A DNA stretch of 64,000 bases from Rhabdophis nuchalis (lineage: Eukaryota; Chordata; Lepidosauria; Squamata; Natricidae). The position numbers were made by a program, and so were the translations under genes. Below are positions 43,601 through 53,745 of this stretch, in pieces (the stretch's first letter is position 1; each line of letters begins with the position of its first letter). The stretch covers positions 166,733,503 through 166,797,502 of the forward strand of contig CM077645.1 in NCBI GenBank assembly GCA_039707465.1. Direction: 5' to 3'. The notes under the pieces were generated by a model. The model saw only the letters and a list, made by a program, of their open reading frames with translations, was not told where the DNA came from and ran no database searches.

Positions 43601-46600
43601 GGGCAAAAGCATCAGGAATATTATCTCCTTCAGAGCAGAATTTCAGCAAAACCACCAGTGGAATTCCTTTTGAACAACTGAAATAAAAATAAAATGAGGA
43701 AGGGGTGAAAAATTCAACAAACTCTCTTCATCTCTGATGTAAATTTTGGTGTGAATTGTGAATACAAGAGGAACAGGATACATTGCATATTTAAAGAATG
43801 GTATATCATACATTGTGTAAGTTTTACATACAAGTAGTCACATTAACAAAGCAAAGCAAGCCTCTATCATTCAGAAAATTATGTGATAATTCAACAAAGT
43901 TTTAATTTGTCACACACATATACTGTTTCAGTGAATTTAAAGGAATGAAAGAAGCATCTATTGGTGTTCTGTTCACATTTTAGTCACATTTACATTTTAA
44001 TTGGTGACATTCAATAATTATAAAAATACATGCTCATATTTTATCCTATTGTTTCCTACACTTTTGATTTATCACTAAGATACAACTTCTGTAAAGAAGA
44101 AAGGAAAGTACTATTCATGAAGCCTGAGAAAAGTCAGTTATTTCTTTTCATACTCAAAATTGAACATCAGTCTTATAAATGCCCATTTTGTGAAGTTTGT
44201 AACAGAGGTTTGATATCAAAGATCTAAACTCATAAGACATAATTGTCTTAGAAATAGCTTTTATCAAAATCAGAAATAAACCAACTGCTATTGTGTACAA
44301 AACTGGCATTTTGAAGAAAACTAACAGATTAGGAAGACACCAAAAACATTTACTTTTGAATCTAAAACTAAAATCTAAAAAACTATTTAAATTATGGCTA
44401 AAAGTTTAGCAGGGACCAGGGGAATTCAAATCACAATTGCTGTGTTACTTCCATTTCATAAATTGGGTCAGAATTTTTCCTGTATTTCAGAAAACAACTG
44501 CATGCAATTAGAACGCTATTATTGGAGAAAAGAGAGCCAGTTGGGTAGCATCACAATAGAAAGCATCACAATAAGAAAGACACCAAGTATTCTAACCCTC
44601 CTTGAGCACAAAGCCAGATGTGTGACCTTGAGTCTATCACATTGTCTTAGCTCTAGGAAGGAGGCAATGGCAAATCACTTCTAAAAAACCTTGCCAAGAA
44701 AACTACAGGGAGTTTTCCCAGCAGTATCCAAGAATTAGATACGAATTGGGGGGGGGGGGGGGGGGAATTATTGAGAAATAACACTCTAATGCATGACATT
44801 CAGGCTTAATTTTATGATTTATTTTTTGATCTAAGCAATGATTCATTGACTACCTCCTATTAAAAAAAAGATTTCAAATATAATGTTACTTTTCAACATT
44901 AAAACTTTACTGTCTCACCAACCTCTCTGTGAATAATAGTTTTGTAATACCACCTCCTGGAATATAGAATATTTTATCATCGTTTGCTCCAGGAAATGCT
45001 GATATTTGCTCCAATTCACTGCCGCTCAGTCTTTCCAAAATATCTTCCACTGTTTTGTCAACAGCAGGTGAAATCAAGTATCGAAATGAAGTGCTGTCAA
45101 CAAACCATAAAATTTAAGTTTAGCTGCAAAAATCAGAACTGTGACCTTTCAAAGGAACCAGTTAAAATCTAACAGAAATAGCTCTAATAAATAGTTAACA
45201 TTTTTTTAATTCACTATTTTCAGTTCACTTTTAAAAAAACCCAAATGAGAAAAGCATCTGTTAAAAAACAGTTTATAGAAAGTTAAAATATAAGTTAAAT
45301 TATAGTTCATTAAGTATCATATTTTTCGGACTATAAGATGCTCTGGACTATAAGACACACCTAGCTTTTGGGGAGGGAAAACAAGAAAAAAAAATCTGCC
45401 TCTGCCTTCCAGCAATTTGCCTCCTTGCAGCAAACAGCAAACAGTCTGGTCAGCTTCAGCACAGCCTGATTTACCATGAACATCTGATTGGCAGCTGGAT
45501 TGGCCTCCCAGAATACTGACAATCACATGTTCAAGGCTTTGGGGATCGCCATCACCGCCTATCGGTGTCTCCACATGCCCCATTTTTGGCTTTTGCGCAT
45601 CCCATTTTCGGCCTCCATGGGTCCCGTTTTCAGCCAATTCCAGGCGGCGATCCCCAGGATCCTCGTTGGTATTCTGGGAGGCTCCAATCACTAGTCACCT
45701 GCTCATGCTAAATCAGGCTATGCTGAAGCTGACCAGGATGTTTGCTGCAGGAGGCAAATTGCTGGGAGGTAGAGACTGAAGGGCGGGGCTGGTGGATGGG
45801 TGGGGCTTCAGTAACATTCGCTCTATAAGACGCACAGACGTTTCCACCAACTTGGGGGGGAGGGACGGATGGGTGTGTCTTATAGTCCCCAAAATACGGA
45901 ACTTTTCTAAAACCATGCATTCAAATCCATAAACAGATTATTTTACATACCAAACCAGACTTGAAGACAAGGTACTACCTATTTAATCAAAAGCCTCAAT
46001 CTTAACCTAGTATTGACTCAGCTTACAAGGCTAAATGCCCTCTATCCCTGAATACAGTATAGGAAATTCCACAAATAGGCTGCATGGATTGAAAATGCCC
46101 CTTCTGGTTGGCAGCACACAAAATCCTGCACAAATGCAATATCCCCAGTATTCCTATTATAATTTGCCTGATGGGCAGGACATATAGTATGTCATCATTG
46201 CAAATACCAAACTTAAATCAATAGCAGAATGGCAGTTTTCTGCTAATGATAGCTTGTCCTGCTCAGTAATCTAGTTACAGTACTTTAAACTACCGTATTT
46301 ATCGGCGTATAACATGCACAGGCGTATAACACACACCTTCATTTTAAGAGGGAAATTTCAGGAAAAAAATTTAAATTTCAAATAAAGAACTTTGAAGCAA
46401 AATAAGGGTAGCTCAGAACTTTTTTTTATTAATATTATTACCACTTATAAGGTAAATAATGTAAAAGGACAGTAAAAGCAACTGTTTTAACAAAGAAACT
46501 TGGATATTCTGTTTTTACAAAAGTTTACTCAGAAATCGCTATCCCCTCCCTTCCTGTCTCTCTCTGTCATTCTCTCTGTGTCTGTCAGATTCTGATTCCC

Positions 46601-47638
46601 TTCCTTCCTCCCTCCCTCCCTCCCTCCCTCCCCCTCTCTCTCTCTTTCTCTCTCTCTCTCTGGCGGGCAGGCAGGAAAGCAAGCAAGGCGGCTGCGCTGT
46701 CTTCTTTTTCCCTGGCTTGGGATGGAGCGACCCGGCAGCCGGCTGGCCAAGGACCGCGTGAATGAATGACTGTTCAGGCATGCCTCTTCTCCGCCAGCAG
46801 CCCACACCCTCTCTGGCTAATCTCCGGGCAGCAGCCTGGCTCTGCCCCAGCGCCACTCGTCGCTTCTCGTCGCTGGAGGAAAGCGCAGGAATTCCTGGCC
46901 CTGCGCTTCCCGGCCGCTGGTTCCAGCAGCAGCAGGAGGAGGAGGAGGAGGAGAAGGAGGAGGAGATGACGGCCCCGGAGGCACGGAGCTCTTCCCCGTG
47001 GCGGGCGCCTCCTTCTCCGCTGGCAGGTAGATCAAGGTCGAGGGGCTTCCCCCCTTTCCCCACTTCCCGGCTCTTTCGCCACCGCCGCCGCCGCCGGTTC
47101 CAGCAGCAGCAGCAGGAGGAGGAGGAGGAGAAGGAGGAGGAGATGACGGCCCCGGAAGCACGGAGCTCTTCCCCGTGGCGGGCGCCTCCTTCTCCGCTGG
47201 CAGGTAGAGCAAGGTCGAGGGGCTTCCCCCCTTTCCCCACTTCCCAGCTCTTTCCAAACCCCGGGAGCTCGCCGAGGGGTGGCGGCGGCGGCGGCAGCGA
47301 AAGAGCCGGGAAGTGGGGAAAGGGGGGAAGCCCCTCGACCTTGCTCTACCTGCCAGCGGAGAAGGAGGCGCCCGCCGCAGGGAAGAGCTCCGTGCCTCCG
47401 GGGCCGGCATCTCCTCCTCCTTCTCCTCCTCCTCCTGCTGCTTCTGCTGGAACCGGCAGCGGCGGCGAAAGAGCCGGGAAGTGGGGAAAGGGGGGAAGCC
47501 CCTCGACCTTGCTCTACCTGCCAGCGGAGAAGGAGGCGCCCGCCGCGGGGAAGAGCTCCGTGCATCCGGGGCCGTCATCTCCTCTTCCTTCTCCTCCTCC
47601 TCCTCCAGCCGCCTTGCTTGCTTTCCTGCCTGCCCGCC

Positions 47639-47692
<54 letters not shown>

Positions 47693-50600
47693 CGGATGGC
47701 CGCGGCGCTTCGCTGAGGGAAAAAGAAGACAGCGCAGCCGCCTTGCGAACGCAGAGGACTTACTTCCGGGTCCACGGTTCCCGGGTCCATGTACCTTATA
47801 TCGGCGTATAACACGCATATCGGCGTATAACACGCATACATCATTTGCCCCCTATTTTCAGGAGGAAAAAGTGTGCGTTATACGCCGATAAATACGGTAC
47901 GTACTGTATTCAGGTCAACCTTATGGGTAACACTGCATACAGCACACTGCAGTGAAGTTCCTTGAGATTGCTAATGAATGGATCACTGTGACTAGGTTAC
48001 CCTGTTCGAAAGTGGTTTCAGCTAGAAAACTAGAAAAATGCAATTGTGACCACAGAGTGCCTTGTACATTCTGTCTCTTGTTCAAAGCAATAATTATTGG
48101 ACAAGAAAAATATTTATTCACATTGCTTCCATTTTATGGCCCTTAATGACTCTTGTTCATTTCATTAGTGCGCAGAGACTGTCCTGAGCTTGAATAACAA
48201 ACAATAACAAGCAATATATAACTAACAACTCCATAAACTAAACATGTTTTCCTCAATCATACTACAGCTGCAAAGGATAGCTATTTGAAAAGCTATATGA
48301 AAACACAGATACTTCAAACAGATGCAGGCATGTATGACATGTGTGCATCCATACACTCCAAAGTACTATTTTTCTGCTGAATCTTAAGATCCTAATTAAT
48401 AAACTGGCAAATAAACTGGGTAGACTCAAGCAATAATTATTAATTAAAATATATATTATGTATGTACAAAACTACCCAGTCTGTAGAGATTTGAGCTGAA
48501 AAAAATCCAGACTTTTTTTCCCCTCCTAATAATTTATCAATTTAGATAATATCTGCCCAGAAAAGTAATTACAAACTAAAACTGTGGCTTGACTGCACAA
48601 ATTAGGAATTTATTAAATGATACTTTTCACCTAGTAGAATATATTATACAGTGGATAGTTCTACTTCTTTTCCTTACAGCACCAGATTCATTTTGGATAT
48701 GTGAGGAACTCACTAGGTAGATTTGGAAGGAATGAGGAGAGTTGCCAGAAAGAGATGAAACTTCTATTAGGTCATTACATGTCTCTTGGCATAATGCTCA
48801 ATTAGCCTTATGCATAAAATTACATAATCTGTAAGACTTACCCATGAAGCTGTTGGTCATTGCGTTGATAAGCATGACTGCTTGACAAGAGAACAATTTT
48901 GGAAAATCCAGAGTTTTTCACCCACGACAGCAATATTTGACAAAACAATCTATATTTATTCTTTTATTACACCAGGAAGTAAAGCAAGGCAATAGGTTAG
49001 AACTATGCATTTCTGAATCTGGTCAATTCATCTGTTTTAGCACTCTGGAATTTGTATAGTTATGCAAAAAAATGTCTTAATTATTGCCAATGAAAAATAA
49101 AAATGATTTTATTTTTCAGTCTTATCAAAATAATTTAAAGAGTTAAAACCATTGAGTGCACAATATTGACGCTTTTCATAAAACTGCAGTACCAAAGTCT
49201 TTGACAAAATTATTTGTAGGATGATCATGATTGTTCAACTTTGACATGAAAATTTACCTTTTAATTTGTGTCTCTGTTGTGGGGGAAATGCCCAATTAAA
49301 GGAGAAACCATAGCATTTGGATGCACAAAGTGTATTTTGTTGGCATGCACAGGTATAGGGATCGCTTGATTCCCAGCCAAATCAATGCAAAAGAGCACCA
49401 AACTAAGTAAAGTTATGAGCAATACACTCCCAGAATAGTTGCATAGGAATCATAAACAAACCAATGTAAATCATACAGTGACCTTTACAAGTAGAACGTT
49501 ACTTCTACTTAACACTATGGGATGACTCTATTTTGACTATCCCAGCACTTCTACATTTTACATTCTCTACTGATGGGACTCTAATCTGCCAAATTAGAAA
49601 AACTAACATCATGTGCTATAAACAATACCTCCCTTCTTATCAAAAGAAAGACAACAGTCTGTTTCTGTTGTTTCTGTTATTTATCTCCTCTCTCTCCAAG
49701 GTGATCAGACACGTTTGGATTATCTGCTCCTTTGTATTTCTGTGCCTTTCTTTATGCTTATGCTATAAACATGGCACTTTATGTGACAACCTTCCACAAT
49801 CTCACATCGGCATACATACCTTTATGAATGGTGATCTGATCTGCAGAACCACCAATTCTTTTGATGTTTCTGCATACACTGAAAAAAATAGCATAAGCAA
49901 CATGTCAGCATTAAATTACCTTTAACCAATCATATTAAACTTGATGCAAGGAAATTTAAGAGGGGCTCTGCAATCATGCCTCTGTTGCATTTTGACAAAA
50001 CCTAACACAAAAGATTTAGAACAAGAGAGCACCCCTTAAAAAGAGAGAGACAAAACATTTTATAAACACCCATCATTTATATGTACCCAGTTTTCAATCT
50101 GTTCTGACCCAGCACCCCAAACCCTCTGTAGGTAACCAATGATTCCTTTAATAGGAGTGCCAGCAGCCCTGGCAAAAAGTTTCTCTCACCACAGGCTAAC
50201 AAGCCTGTCTGGCAGGGAGATGAATAGTTGTCTGCCACATCTATTCATTTCCACCCCCTGCCTTTTATTCCCAGAGCTAGGGTGAGGCTTCGTTAGCAGT
50301 GGTGGCTCTTCCATCCCAAGGATTGGCTGGCAGATTTCCACTGCCTCCTCTCCTCTGCCTTCTGTGCATCTATGTCTCAGGCACTGAACCTAGCTGTTCC
50401 TCCTCTTCCACATCAGCCATCTCCAGAGCTAGGGGCTATTGACTCTCCATCTGAGGGCTGACAGACAGCCCAGGCTCCGTCTCTGTCTCTATCTCTGATA
50501 GCTCCCTTCCCTCTCTCCTTGGAGCTCTCAGGTTGCCTTGATGCTCCTCCTCCTCATCTGATTCGTCTACTGGAGGGGCCAGCAACCGACAGGCCACAAC

Positions 50601-52777
50601 ACAATCTTTCTGAAATCTCATAATGATTTTAAACTTTAGGATCATTGGCATCAATCATTTTGGAACTAACTGATTAGGGTTTCATCTTTAATGAAAATGC
50701 AAAGTAGTCCTTGAGTTATGACAGTAATTCATCCTGGCAATTACGGAGGTAAGTCATGATGCTCGCAAAGTGGGTCATCGTAAGATTGACCCTGCTTTTT
50801 TTGGCAGCAGGCTTAAAGCAAACCGAGCAGTGCTAAGCAAACCCATTGTTCTCAATGGCCCCTTTTTTGCAGCAACTGAAAGTAAACCCTTGTTTCTGAC
50901 AAAACCGTCATAAGTAGCAGTCATATGACTGCAGGGCGAGCAAATGGCCATAAATGTGGGCCAGCTGCTGAGTGCCCAAAATGCGATCACATGACACAGG
51001 GAGTGGGAAATAACAGAACTTCGAAACCAAGTTGTAAGTAGCTTTTGGGGACTCCAACCACTCTGCAAAAGCATCTTTAAATAAATCATACTACACACAC
51101 ACATGCATCTGAAGCACCCAATCTATTCCCAATTTAGTGGATGGCAATACTATATTTACACCACCTACATTCAGCATTTATGCATAGTTCCGTTGCATCC
51201 TCTTCAGTTGTTGCATATGGATTATTTCCAACCATTGGTACAAGACAATCTGTATAAAAGTAACCAACTCTGGGCATATGAAGTGTAGAAATGACTAAAT
51301 CTATAGCCAGCTGGCCCACATTGCCCACTGATACAGCTGGCTGAAATTAGATAAAAAGCAAATGTAAGTATGTATCAACTCAAATAATAATTCTATTTGT
51401 AATTTGCTGGAAAGACATATCAAATTACCGGTAGCTATATATCTATTTTGTATTGTAAAACCATAAGGCTAAATTACAATATTGTTGTAAATTAACTGAA
51501 AGACATTCTGTATTTATATATTCACTTGATGTCTTGATTAATTCCAAACATATTGATTATATACTTTTGTATTTACCTATTGCATTACCTATTACAAAGC
51601 TCAAATAGTTACATTATGAATAATTGAATAGTACTTTTGAACTGGAAAATTTCATGTCCATTATATTGTACTAATATTAAATTTTATTTTGTGGGTGACA
51701 CAAAATGTGATTAATTAAAAGTGGATTATATGTAAGTTTGCCAAAATGTACATAATTACGATACAGAAATAATGCCAAAACAAGAGAAATTATCAATGAA
51801 CTCCAATTTGGGACCCTCATGGCAGACCTTAAAGCGAATATTCACAAAAAGGGGATTTTAACAGCACCACTGAATAAAAAACTGCTGAACTCATATACAT
51901 CAAAAAGTTTCAGGCAATTTCAGAAGGTCTCAATAGCACACTGGGTTTTTAATAAATTTACAATGGTTAATTGATTAAAAAAACCTAATACAAGAATATT
52001 GCTGAACCATATGAATAATCCATTAGTACATTTGGTTTCCTTGAGACCAGAAGCTTCAGGTACCACTACAGGTAGTCCTCCAGTTACAACTGTCATGGAG
52101 TCTGAAATTTGCATTTTATGTCATGACTCCTAAGTCAAGGCATGCATATGACCAACTTGTATTTTGGTGGAACCAGAACTAAACACTGGTTTATTTGGGG
52201 CAAAAAAACAAAAATTGCAGTCAAGTGACTGTAGGATGCTGCAAACAGCCATATATGCAGGCCAGTAGCTGAACATCCAAAAGGCCATCACATGACTTCA
52301 GAAAGGGTCTAGCCTTCAGAACTTCAAATTCAGATCGTAAGTGCCTTTATGCGGGTCTGTTCTAACTTTAAACGGATGTGGTGGCTCAGTGGCTAAGATG
52401 CTGAGCTTGTTGATCAGAAAGGTCGGCAGTTCAAATCTCTAGCGCCATGTAACAGAGTGAGCTCCTGTTACTTGGTGGGAAGGTAACAGCTTTCCATGCA
52501 CCTTTGGCATTTAGTCATGCCGGCTACATGACCACAGAGACATCTTTGGACACCTTTGGCTTTGAAATGAAGATGAGCACTGCCCACTAGAGTTGGGAAC
52601 TACTAGTACCTATGTGCAAGGCAGTGGTGGGTTTCTGCAGGCTCGCACCTACTTGCAAGAGCCGGTTGGTGGAATTTAGAGAACCGGTGAGAGGGGGTTC
52701 CACCGGCGTACCTGGAAGTAAATCTGGCCCGCCGCTACCAGTGACCCAACGGAAAAGAAAGGAAAAGAAAGGAAGGA

Positions 52778-52869
<92 letters not shown>

Positions 52870-53745
52870 ATTTATCATCACAATTGAGTCCCAAATTTTG
52901 GTTGCTAAGCAAGAGCGTTGTTAAATGAGTTTCACCACATTTTAAAAGGTGGCCACTCCCACCCTGTCACATGACTGCCAAGCCACACCCACAAAATAGG
53001 CCACACCTACAGAGTAGGTTCTAAAAAATTTGAAACCCACCACTGGTGCAAGGGGAACCTTTACCTTTTACATAACTTTAAACCGTCCATAAGTGATCAG
53101 TTATAAATCGAAGATTACTTATGGACTACAAAAATCTGGGCTCTACTAATCTGGGCTGCAAAAATCCAATGACAAGATTGTCCTAAATCTCTCCGTTTAT
53201 TTGAAAGAATGCTTCTACTCCTTTTAAAAAAGAAAATTCAATCAAAGTAGAATAGTTTTCCAATGATTTATTTTATGAAACTGGAATGATCATGTTGTGA
53301 ATCATAGTGTCTTTTTGGTCACAATGATTAAAAAAAAGAAAGACATGGAGAAAGAAAGAACCATGAATCCCAAGCTTACCCCAAGGATTTCGACATCCCT
53401 CTAAAACAGAGGTGGGGAACTCCGTGGCCCCTTTAGGAGTTCTGGACTTCAATTCCCAGAATTCCTGAGTCAGCATGGCTAGCCCAGGAATTCTGGGAGT
53501 TGAAGTCCACAAGTCCTAAAAGGGCCATCGTTTCCCAGCGCTGCTCTAAAACTTCACCAAGTGGACCCTTGAAGAGGTCAGAGTTCAAAAAAAAACCCGC
53601 GCCACTCTCGTTTTTGTGCGCAGCTCTCTGGTTGCCCGAGAACGACCAAACAAATACTTGGCAGGAAAACGAATGCTTATTTTACCATAAGGAGTGTGAA
53701 GCCTTTGAAATCGGAGCACGCACAGCTATCACAGGAAACGAACAT
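40541..53745 (-). CDS. PSMG2: PSMG2 (PAC2), proteasome assembly chaperone 2, complete CDS in 7 exons
   Basis: PAC2 pairs with PSMG1/PAC1 to chaperone assembly of the 20S proteasome alpha-ring and prevents dead-end dimers. Exons in transcript order: 53686-53745, 51169-51340, 49820-49878, 48842-48960, 44923-45093, 43557-43677, 40541-40633. They join in phase to 264 codons plus stop, the length I recall for human PSMG2. Family blocks: GFTLLM-PAVSVGNVGQLA, GYFYTDCLVPMVGNNPYATT, LLSWVKNSGFSKIVLLSSSH, YIPGGGITK, SEGDNIPDA and the C-terminal RWKIPSSWKLLFGSGLP. The middle (exons 3 and 5) is quite diverged from human, as is usual for this protein. Introns carry an LTR, TIR elements and LINEs. Head to head with CEP76, tail to tail with PTPN2. 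Confidence 0.95.
41023..41240. mobile_element. TA-flanked MITE, CAGGTAGTCC family, internally deleted
   Basis: 218 bp between TA at 41021-41022 and 41241-41242, with cagatagtcctcatttactg and catgaggactatctg ends; shorter than sister copies. Confidence 0.8.
41445..42085 (+). mobile_element. L2/CR1-clade LINE 3' fragment
   Basis: RT C-terminus with internal deletions (DYCNALYMGLP-like start, frame 41474-41890 with [20 protein letters not shown]), then the 3' UTR and terminal hairpin at about 42027-42060. Its tail repeats aaataaatccg and directly precedes a second LINE copy. Confidence 0.93.
42086..43125 (+). mobile_element. L2/CR1-clade LINE, truncated exactly at the RT catalytic box
   Basis: Starts at the catalytic motif (ADDTQLYISTPDHPND) and runs through a 257-aa initiator frame (42162-42935) to the 3' UTR hairpin tgccgccctgggtccttttg / gggcggg and an AT-rich tail. 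Same orientation as, and immediately after, the previous copy. No endonuclease or complete RT, so not autonomous. Confidence 0.93.
43557..43677 (-). CDS. PSMG2: PSMG2 coding exon 6
   Basis: 121 nt, CSKGIPLVVLLKFCSEGDN to LPLIAPQ. Acceptor tttatttcag, donor CAG|gtaag. Confidence 0.94.
43678..44600. other. PSMG2: PSMG2 intron 5, mostly featureless
   Basis: AT-rich, no recognised repeat until the SINE fragment at 44600. Confidence 0.5.
44600..44745 (+). mobile_element. tRNA-derived SINE fragment and poly-G run
   Basis: Body motifs gtgtgaccttgagtctatca and cttgccaagaaaactacagg, shared with 19332-19535; followed by a run of about 18 G at 44748-44765. Confidence 0.6.
44923..45093 (-). CDS. PSMG2: PSMG2 coding exon 5
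   Basis: 171 nt, TSFRYLISPAVDKTVEDI to IFYIPGGGITKLLFTE. Acceptor gttgacag, donor AGAG|gttggt. Phase 2 in and out. Confidence 0.92.
45317..45899. mobile_element. TIR element, TTTTTCGGACTATAAGAC-type ends
   Basis: About 583 bp. Left end tcatatttttcggactataa with an internal repeat (ggactataagacacacc), right end gtgtgtcttatagtccccaa then aatacgg. Left flank TA, right flank mutated. The open frames in the middle are non-coding. Lies in PSMG2 intron 4. Confidence 0.82.
46293..47897. mobile_element. 1.6-kb TA-flanked foldback element with palindromic GC-rich core
   Basis: Perfect inverted ends ccgtatttatcggcgtataa / ttatacgccgataaatacgg between TA dinucleotides (46291-46292, 47898-47899). Sub-terminal cggcgtataacacgcat units repeat on both sides. 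Inside are a pyrimidine arm (46545-46660), two direct copies of a CpG-rich unit of about 160 bp (46918-47085 and 47094-47256), two inverted copies (47295-47450 and 47468-47610) and a GA-repeat arm (47640-47693). No transposase. Long low-complexity open frames on both strands (up to 349 aa) mirror the palindrome and are not credible genes. Confidence 0.85.
46918..47610. repeat. two direct plus two inverted copies of a CpG-rich ~160-bp unit
   Basis: Each unit runs ggttccagcagcagc, a GGA/GGAG run, atgacggccccggaggcac, gagctcttccccgtggcggg, and ends with ccctttccccacttcc and cggctctttcgcc. Axis of symmetry near 47265-47290. Confidence 0.9.
47900..48841. other. PSMG2: PSMG2 intron 4, right part, nothing recognised
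   Basis: AT-rich, no repeat ends or coding signal. Intron 3 (48961-49819) is likewise without recognised features. Confidence 0.5.
48842..48960 (-). CDS. PSMG2: PSMG2 coding exon 4
   Basis: 119 nt, NKYRLFCQILLSWVKNS to HAYQRNDQQLH, ending with two bases of a split codon. The acceptor (taataaaag) has a weak pyrimidine tract, but phase continuity from exon 3 fixes it. Confidence 0.88.
49820..49878 (-). CDS. PSMG2: PSMG2 coding exon 3
   Basis: 59 nt encoding YAETSKELVVLQIRSPFIK after a split codon. Acceptor ttttttcag, donor AAG|gtatgt. Diverged, but length, phase and the LQ-RS-FIK spacing match the family exon. Confidence 0.88.
50100..50601. mobile_element. solo LTR with 5-bp TSD CAATC
   Basis: A 502-bp segment with TG...CA termini (tgttctgacccagcacc ... 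caggccacaaca), flanked by perfect caatc repeats (50095-50099, 50602-50606). Contains no internal retroviral genes, so it is what remains after LTR-LTR recombination. Orientation uncertain. Acidic minus-strand frame (DESDEEEEHQG) inside is not a host gene. Lies in PSMG2 intron 2. Confidence 0.82.
50704..51055. mobile_element. CAGGTAGTCC-family MITE, diverged subfamily
   Basis: Begins tagtccttgagttatgacag and contains gcagtcatatgactgcaggg and gcgatcacatgacacaggga. Interior differs from the main family but matches 52069-52365. Confidence 0.65.
51169..51340 (-). CDS. PSMG2: PSMG2 coding exon 2
   Basis: 57 codons plus one base, PAVSVGNVGQLAIDLVI to ELCINAE. Acceptor atttcag. The donor that keeps frame is GAAT|gtaggt; a nearby AG|gtggtg would shift the frame into exon 3. 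Confidence 0.92.
51380..52068. other. PSMG2: PSMG2 intron 1, AT-rich, no feature seen
   Basis: Nothing recognised between PSMG2 exon 2 and the MITE at 52069. Confidence 0.5.
52069..52365. mobile_element. CAGGTAGTCC-family MITE, diverged subfamily
   Basis: Starts TA-caggtagtcctccagttaca and carries gcagtcaagtgactgtagga and ggccatcacatgacttcaga. Right end decayed next to a SINE. Confidence 0.7.
52622..53045. mobile_element. hAT-type MITE inside the SINE, 8-bp TSD GTGCAAGG
   Basis: A 424-bp element with ends cagtggtgggttt and aaacccaccactg (perfect) and flanks gtgcaagg at 52614-52621 and 53046-53053. It carries an expanded (GAAA)n tract. Confidence 0.93.
52755..52870. repeat. (GAAA)n microsatellite
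   Basis: Roughly 25-28 AAAG units following a looser ggaaaagaaa stretch, inside the hAT MITE. Lys/Glu and Phe/Ser-rich frames across it are artefacts. Confidence 0.95.
53407..53543. mobile_element. palindromic hAT-type MITE with 8-bp TSD CTCTAAAA
   Basis: Hairpin with gaattctgggagttgaagtc arms. Perfect 8-bp flanks at 53399-53406 and 53544-53551, only about 140 bp from PSMG2 exon 1. Confidence 0.92.
53686..53745 (-). CDS. PSMG2: PSMG2 coding exon 1
   Basis: Twenty codons, MFVSCDSCAC then SDFKGFTLLM, donor ATG|gtaaaa. Purine at -3 before the start. Three cysteines near the N-terminus, where human has one by memory. The first of the pair with CEP76 across a shared promoter. Confidence 0.92.

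Larger units (their letters stand above)
52374..53072 (+). mobile_element. tRNA-derived SINE split by a hAT MITE; 11-bp TSD
   Basis: SINE 52374-52621 resumes at 53054-53072. tRNA-like A box (tggctcagtggctaaga) and B box (ggtcggcagttcaaatc), body gtgagctcctgttacttggt and ccacagagacatctttggac. Flanked by perfect taactttaaac repeats (52363-52373, 53073-53083). Same family as 62763-63088. Confidence 0.9.

Noticed and set aside
44984..45172. Plus-strand 62-aa frame
   Set aside because: Antisense shadow of PSMG2 exon 5.
46762..47833. Open frames of 338-349 aa on both strands (Pro/Ser/Glu/Arg-rich)
   Set aside because: They mirror each other across the palindromic core and consist of repeat-derived low-complexity sequence inside a TIR element; no domain or splice context.
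49274..50601. Matching tgttgtgg and ccacaaca as ends of one long LTR
   Set aside because: The interval would contain PSMG2 exon 3 (49820-49878) and lacks a target duplication; the shorter 50100-50601 segment has a perfect caatc duplication.
50436..50654. Acidic frame with DESDEEEEHQ as a gene
   Set aside because: Lies within the solo LTR and has no start context or homologue I recognise.
52395..52450. tRNA gene
   Set aside because: A- and B-box-like sequences belong to a SINE with target duplications; no foldable cloverleaf.
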